DNA of 64,000 nucleotides from Streptomyces sp. CB02400 (GTDB lineage Bacteria > Actinomycetota > Actinomycetes > Streptomycetales > Streptomycetaceae): the NCBI RefSeq assembly GCF_001905725.1, contig NZ_LIWB01000001.1, positions 310,001 to 374,000 of the forward strand, given 5' to 3'. The translations under genes were made by a program, and so were the position numbers. Within the stretch, counting starts at the first letter, position 1. Each line of letters opens with the position of its first letter. The notes below the pieces were generated by a model. It was not told the origin of the DNA. It made no database searches and worked only from the letters and a program-made list of their open reading frames with translations. Positions 61,278-64,000 of the stretch are shown in pieces.

Positions 61278-62170
61278 CCCACATGGCTGACACCACCACC
61301 GCCGTGACGAAGACGGTGTGGCGCGCACACGGCACCGCCCGCCGCTCCACCCACACCCTCCGCCTGCGCGTCTCCGCGACCCTGGTCGCCGTGACGGTCC
61401 TCGCGGTGCTCCTCGTACCGCCGCTGGTCCGACTCGACCAGCAGGCCGTCGACCTCGCCGCCAAACTCCTGCCGCCGTCCTGGTCCCACCCCTTCGGCAC
61501 CGACGACGTGGGCCGCGACCTGCTGCTGCGCTGCGTCTACGGGCTCAGGGTGTCGTTGCTGGTGGGCGTGGTGGCCGCCCTCACCGCCACCGTGATCGGC
61601 ACCGCCGTCGGCGCCACCGCCGGCGCGCTCGGCGGCTGGGTCGACCGCGCGGTCATGCGCCTGGTCGACACCTTCTCCTCCGTACCGCACCTGCTGCTCG
61701 GCGTCTTCATCGTCGCCATGTTCCGGCCGGGCGTCTGGCCGGTGGTGATCTCCGTCGGCCTCACCCACTGGCTGTCCACCGCCCGGATCGTCCGCGCCGA
61801 GGTCCTCTCGCTGCGCTCCCGCCCCTACATCGACGCGGCCGTCTCCGGCGGCGCCTCCCGGTGGCGGGTCGTCGTACGGCACCTGCTGCCCGGTGTGCTG
61901 CCCCAGGCCGGCCTCGCCGCCGTCCTCATGGTGCCGCACGCCATGTGGCACGAGTCGGCCCTGTCCTTCCTCGGCCTCGGCCTGCCCACCCACACCGCCA
62001 GCCTCGGCACCCTCATCCAGGGCGCCCGCGGCTCCCTGCTCGCCGGACAGTGGTGGCCGACCCTCTTCCCCGGCCTGTTCCTGATCATCCCCACCCTCGC
62101 CGTCGCCGGCCTCGCCGGTGTCTGGCGGGAGCGGATCAACCCCCGCCGCCGATCGGAGCTGACGCTGTGA
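61274..62170 (+). CDS. ABC transporter permease, DppC/NikC-like
   Basis: This 298-aa second permease has the hallmark HPFGTDDVGRDLLLRCVYG after the first helix, five or six further helices and the coupling loop RPYIDAAVSGGASRWRVVVRH. The GTG at 61274 overlaps the previous stop; the ATG at 61283 is an equally possible start. The downstream ATPase gene overlaps by 4 bp. Confidence 0.92.
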   Translation: MTHMADTTTAVTKTVWRAHGTARRSTHTLRLRVSATLVAVTVLAVLLVPPLVRLDQQAVDLAAKLLPPSWSHPFGTDDVGRDLLLRCVYGLRVSLLVGVVAALTATVIGTAVGATAGALGGWVDRAVMRLVDTFSSVPHLLLGVFIVAMFRPGVWPVVISVGLTHWLSTARIVRAEVLSLRSRPYIDAAVSGGASRWRVVVRHLLPGVLPQAGLAAVLMVPHAMWHESALSFLGLGLPTHTASLGTLIQGARGSLLAGQWWPTLFPGLFLIIPTLAVAGLAGVWRERINPRRRSELTL

Positions 62171-63147
62171 CGACCGAGCGACCTCCCGTGCTGTCGGTCC
62201 GAGGACTGTCCGTACGCTTCCTGCTGCCGGGCGGGCGCCGCGTCGCCGCCGTCACCGACGCCCACTTCGACGTGGCGCCCGGCGAATGTCTCGCCCTGAT
62301 CGGCGAGAGCGGCTGCGGCAAGTCCGTCCTCGCCTCCGCCCTCCTCGGCCTGCTCCCCGCCAACGCCCAGACCGCCGGCAGCGCGCTGCTCGGCGGACTG
62401 GACCTGCTGACCGCCGACGAACGCACCCTCGCCCGCACCGTGCGGGGCCGCCGCATCGGCCTCATCCCGCAGAGCCCGGCCGCCCACCTCACCCCCGTAC
62501 GCACCATCCGCTCCCAACTGGAGGAGACGGTCGCCCAGCTCACCGGCGTCCGGGGCCGCACGGCCCTGCGCACCGCGGCCGAACAGGCCGCCGAACGCGC
62601 CGGGTTCCCGCCGGGCCACCTCGACCGCCACCCCCACGAACTCTCCGGCGGCCTGGCCCAGCGCGCCGCCACCGCCCTCGCCCTGGTGGGCGAGGCACCC
62701 CTCCTCCTGGCCGACGAACCCACCACAGGCCTGGACCGCGACCTGGTGGACCGCACCGTCGACGAACTGCGCCGCCACGTCGACGCCGACGGCGACCGGG
62801 CGCTCCTGATGATCACCCACGACCTCGCGGCGGCGGAACGCGTCGCCGACCGGGTGGCCGTCATGTACGCGGGCCGCATCGTCGAACTGACCGAAGCAAG
62901 CGCCTTCTTCGGCACACCGGGCCCACGCCACCCCTACAGCCGGGGCCTGTTGGAGGCACTCCCGGACCGGTCCTTCACCCCCATCCCCGGACTGCCACCC
63001 GAACTCGGCGCCCTCCCCGACGGCTGCGCCTTCGCCCCCCGCTGCGACCGCGCCACGGACACCTGCACGACCCTCCCGCCCTTCACCGGGTCGGTCGCCT
63101 GCCACCACCCGGCCCCGGCACCCACCCCCGAGGACATCCGTGCTTGA
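62167..63147 (+). CDS. ABC transporter ATP-binding protein, DppD/OppD-like
   Basis: This 326-aa ATPase has Walker A GESGCGKS, signature LSGGLAQRAA and Walker B PLLLADEPTTGLD. The C-terminal oligopeptide-transporter domain contains the Cys-rich CAFAPRCDRATDTC motif; in several members these cysteines bind a 4Fe-4S cluster. It is coupled at both ends (GTGA with the permease, 8-bp overlap with the second ATPase). Confidence 0.93.
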   Translation: MTTERPPVLSVRGLSVRFLLPGGRRVAAVTDAHFDVAPGECLALIGESGCGKSVLASALLGLLPANAQTAGSALLGGLDLLTADERTLARTVRGRRIGLIPQSPAAHLTPVRTIRSQLEETVAQLTGVRGRTALRTAAEQAAERAGFPPGHLDRHPHELSGGLAQRAATALALVGEAPLLLADEPTTGLDRDLVDRTVDELRRHVDADGDRALLMITHDLAAAERVADRVAVMYAGRIVELTEASAFFGTPGPRHPYSRGLLEALPDRSFTPIPGLPPELGALPDGCAFAPRCDRATDTCTTLPPFTGSVACHHPAPAPTPEDIRA

Positions 63148-63799
63148 ACTACGCGCCATCACCGCCGGATACGACCGACAGGCCCCCGCCGTACGGGACG
63201 CCACCCTCACCGTCACCCCCGGCGAGTCCGTCGGCCTGCTCGGCCCCAGCGGCTGCGGCAAGTCCACCCTCGCGAGGGTCGCCGCCCTCCTCCACCGCCC
63301 GGACGCCGGGGAAGTCGTCCTCGACGGCACCCCCGTACACCGCTGGCGCCACCGCGCCCCACGCGAACTGCGCACCGCCGTCGGCGTCGTCTTCCAGCAG
63401 CCCCGCCTCTCCGCCGACCCGCGTCTGCGCCTGGCCGACCTGATCGCGGAACCCCTGCGCGCCACGGGCCGCCGCTCGTCCGTCCCCGACCGGGTGGCCG
63501 AACTCGCCGAAACCGTCGGCCTGACCCCCGACCTGCTCACCCGCCGCCCCCACGAGGTCAGCGACGGCCAGCTCCAGCGCGCCTGCCTCGCCCGCGCGCT
63601 GGTGCTGCGCCCCCGCTGGCTGATCTGCGACGAGATGACGGCCATGCTGGACGCGTCGACCACGGCCGCGCTGGTCGGGGTCGTCGAGGCCTACCGCACC
63701 TCGACGGGCGCGGGCCTGCTGGCCGTGGGCCACGACCGGGCCCTCCTGAACCGCTGGTGCGACCGCACGGCCGACTGGAAGACGGTCACCGGATGGTGA
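63140..63799 (+). CDS. ABC transporter ATP-binding protein, DppF/OppF-like, short form
   Basis: This 219-aa ATPase has Walker A GPSGCGKST, Q-loop VVFQQPRLSADPR, signature VSDGQLQRACLARAL (SDGQ in place of the usual SGGQ), and WLICDEMTAMLDAST as Walker B, with GHDRALLNRW as the switch histidine region. It is shorter than typical OppF because the C-terminal oligopeptide domain is absent. The GTG start lies inside the preceding gene. It converges on the last gene of the window with a 14-bp overlap. Confidence 0.9.
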   Translation: MLELRAITAGYDRQAPAVRDATLTVTPGESVGLLGPSGCGKSTLARVAALLHRPDAGEVVLDGTPVHRWRHRAPRELRTAVGVVFQQPRLSADPRLRLADLIAEPLRATGRRSSVPDRVAELAETVGLTPDLLTRRPHEVSDGQLQRACLARALVLRPRWLICDEMTAMLDASTTAALVGVVEAYRTSTGAGLLAVGHDRALLNRWCDRTADWKTVTGW

Positions 63800-64000
63800 T
63801 GTCGCGTCCCTGAATGATGGTGTTGTTGTCCCTGGCCGTCACCGTCGCCGTCACCGTGCCGGGACCGGCCGCATCGCCCCGCTGCGGCAGGAGGGGAGCC
63901 AGCTCCTGATCCAGCACGCGTTGCAGCTCCCGTGCCAGCCCCGGATCGTTGTTCACCAGCCGCTGGAGCTTCCGCTGCCAGTCCTGGGCGAGCCCGGTCT
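63786..64000 (-). CDS. C-terminal end of an unrecognised protein (5' part outside window)
   Basis: About 71 codons are visible. A helical segment (GLAQDWQRKLQRLVNNDPGL, ELQRVLDQELAPLL) is followed by a short beta-like tail, TVTATVTARDNNTIIQGRDITIR, of which the ending NNTIIQGRDITIR is notable. Similar short N/G/D-rich tails end many Streptomyces proteins of unknown role. I cannot assign a family. It overlaps the ABC ATPase stop by 14 bp on the other strand. Confidence 0.65.
   Translation of the reverse strand, partial: TGLAQDWQRKLQRLVNNDPGLARELQRVLDQELAPLLPQRGDAAGPGTVTATVTARDNNTIIQGRDITIR

Overview
The window is high-GC DNA (strong G/C bias at third codon positions, GTG starts, GGAGG ribosome sites, many 4-base ATGA/GTGA start-stop overlaps) and almost certainly comes from a Streptomyces chromosome. 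A DasR-like regulator, a SepF-like protein, DUF6099, FxSxx-type genes and long bidirectional terminators all fit that genus. I see no tRNA, rRNA or CRISPR array.

Layout. 1-3.5 kb: a translationally coupled minus-strand operon of a PhyH dioxygenase, a DUF6271 protein with a possible DxD motif, and an ornithine-decarboxylase-like PLP enzyme; this looks like a small uncharacterised biosynthetic unit. 3.6-11.1 kb: an amino-sugar uptake locus with a DasR-like GntR repressor, a binding protein, two permeases and two paralogous GH3 enzymes, with dre-like operators in both control regions. 11.1-15 kb: a YdeI-like gene, a large nested palindrome and a 1,039-codon FAD/Fe-S oxidase interrupted by one amber codon. 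15-19.7 kb: a SepF-like protein, a P-loop ATPase, a MazG-like hydrolase, DUF6099 and an F420-type LLM oxidoreductase, separated by dispersed repeats. 19.8-23.8 kb: the Hen1-Pnkp RNA repair pair.

24-33 kb is the most unusual part: a VMAP protein, a MoxR AAA+ ATPase and a 1,426-aa vWA-like/NB-ARC/TPR protein (FxsT type), then a 74-aa peptide gene and a stand-alone HExxH protein of the peptide beta-hydroxylase type. I read this as an NTP-dependent conflict or signalling module with a peptide-modification arm, lacking the radical SAM enzyme usual in FxSxx-COOH systems.

33-35.8 kb: arginine deiminase and ornithine carbamoyltransferase, the latter behind tandem ARG boxes, and an anti-sigma-type ATPase. 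36-44.4 kb: a CoA-dependent aromatic catabolic regulon (enoyl-CoA hydratase, fused monooxygenase/old yellow enzyme reductase, CoA ligase, acyl-CoA dehydrogenase, RidA, PaaX-like regulator) with the same ~40-bp operator in two control regions. The gene set fits 2-aminobenzoyl-CoA (anthranilate) breakdown best. An APS kinase gene lies inside it.

44.4-46 kb is a decayed mobile-element scar with recombinase and TnpB remnants. 46-55.4 kb: a small secreted protein, a PucR-type regulator, and a flotillin-like/giant AAA ATPase pair. 55.6-58.5 kb: a cobalt ECF transporter (CbiMNQO) under a cobalamin riboswitch. 58.7-63.8 kb: a complete peptide/nickel-type ABC transporter. The right edge holds the 3' end of an unrecognised minus-strand gene.
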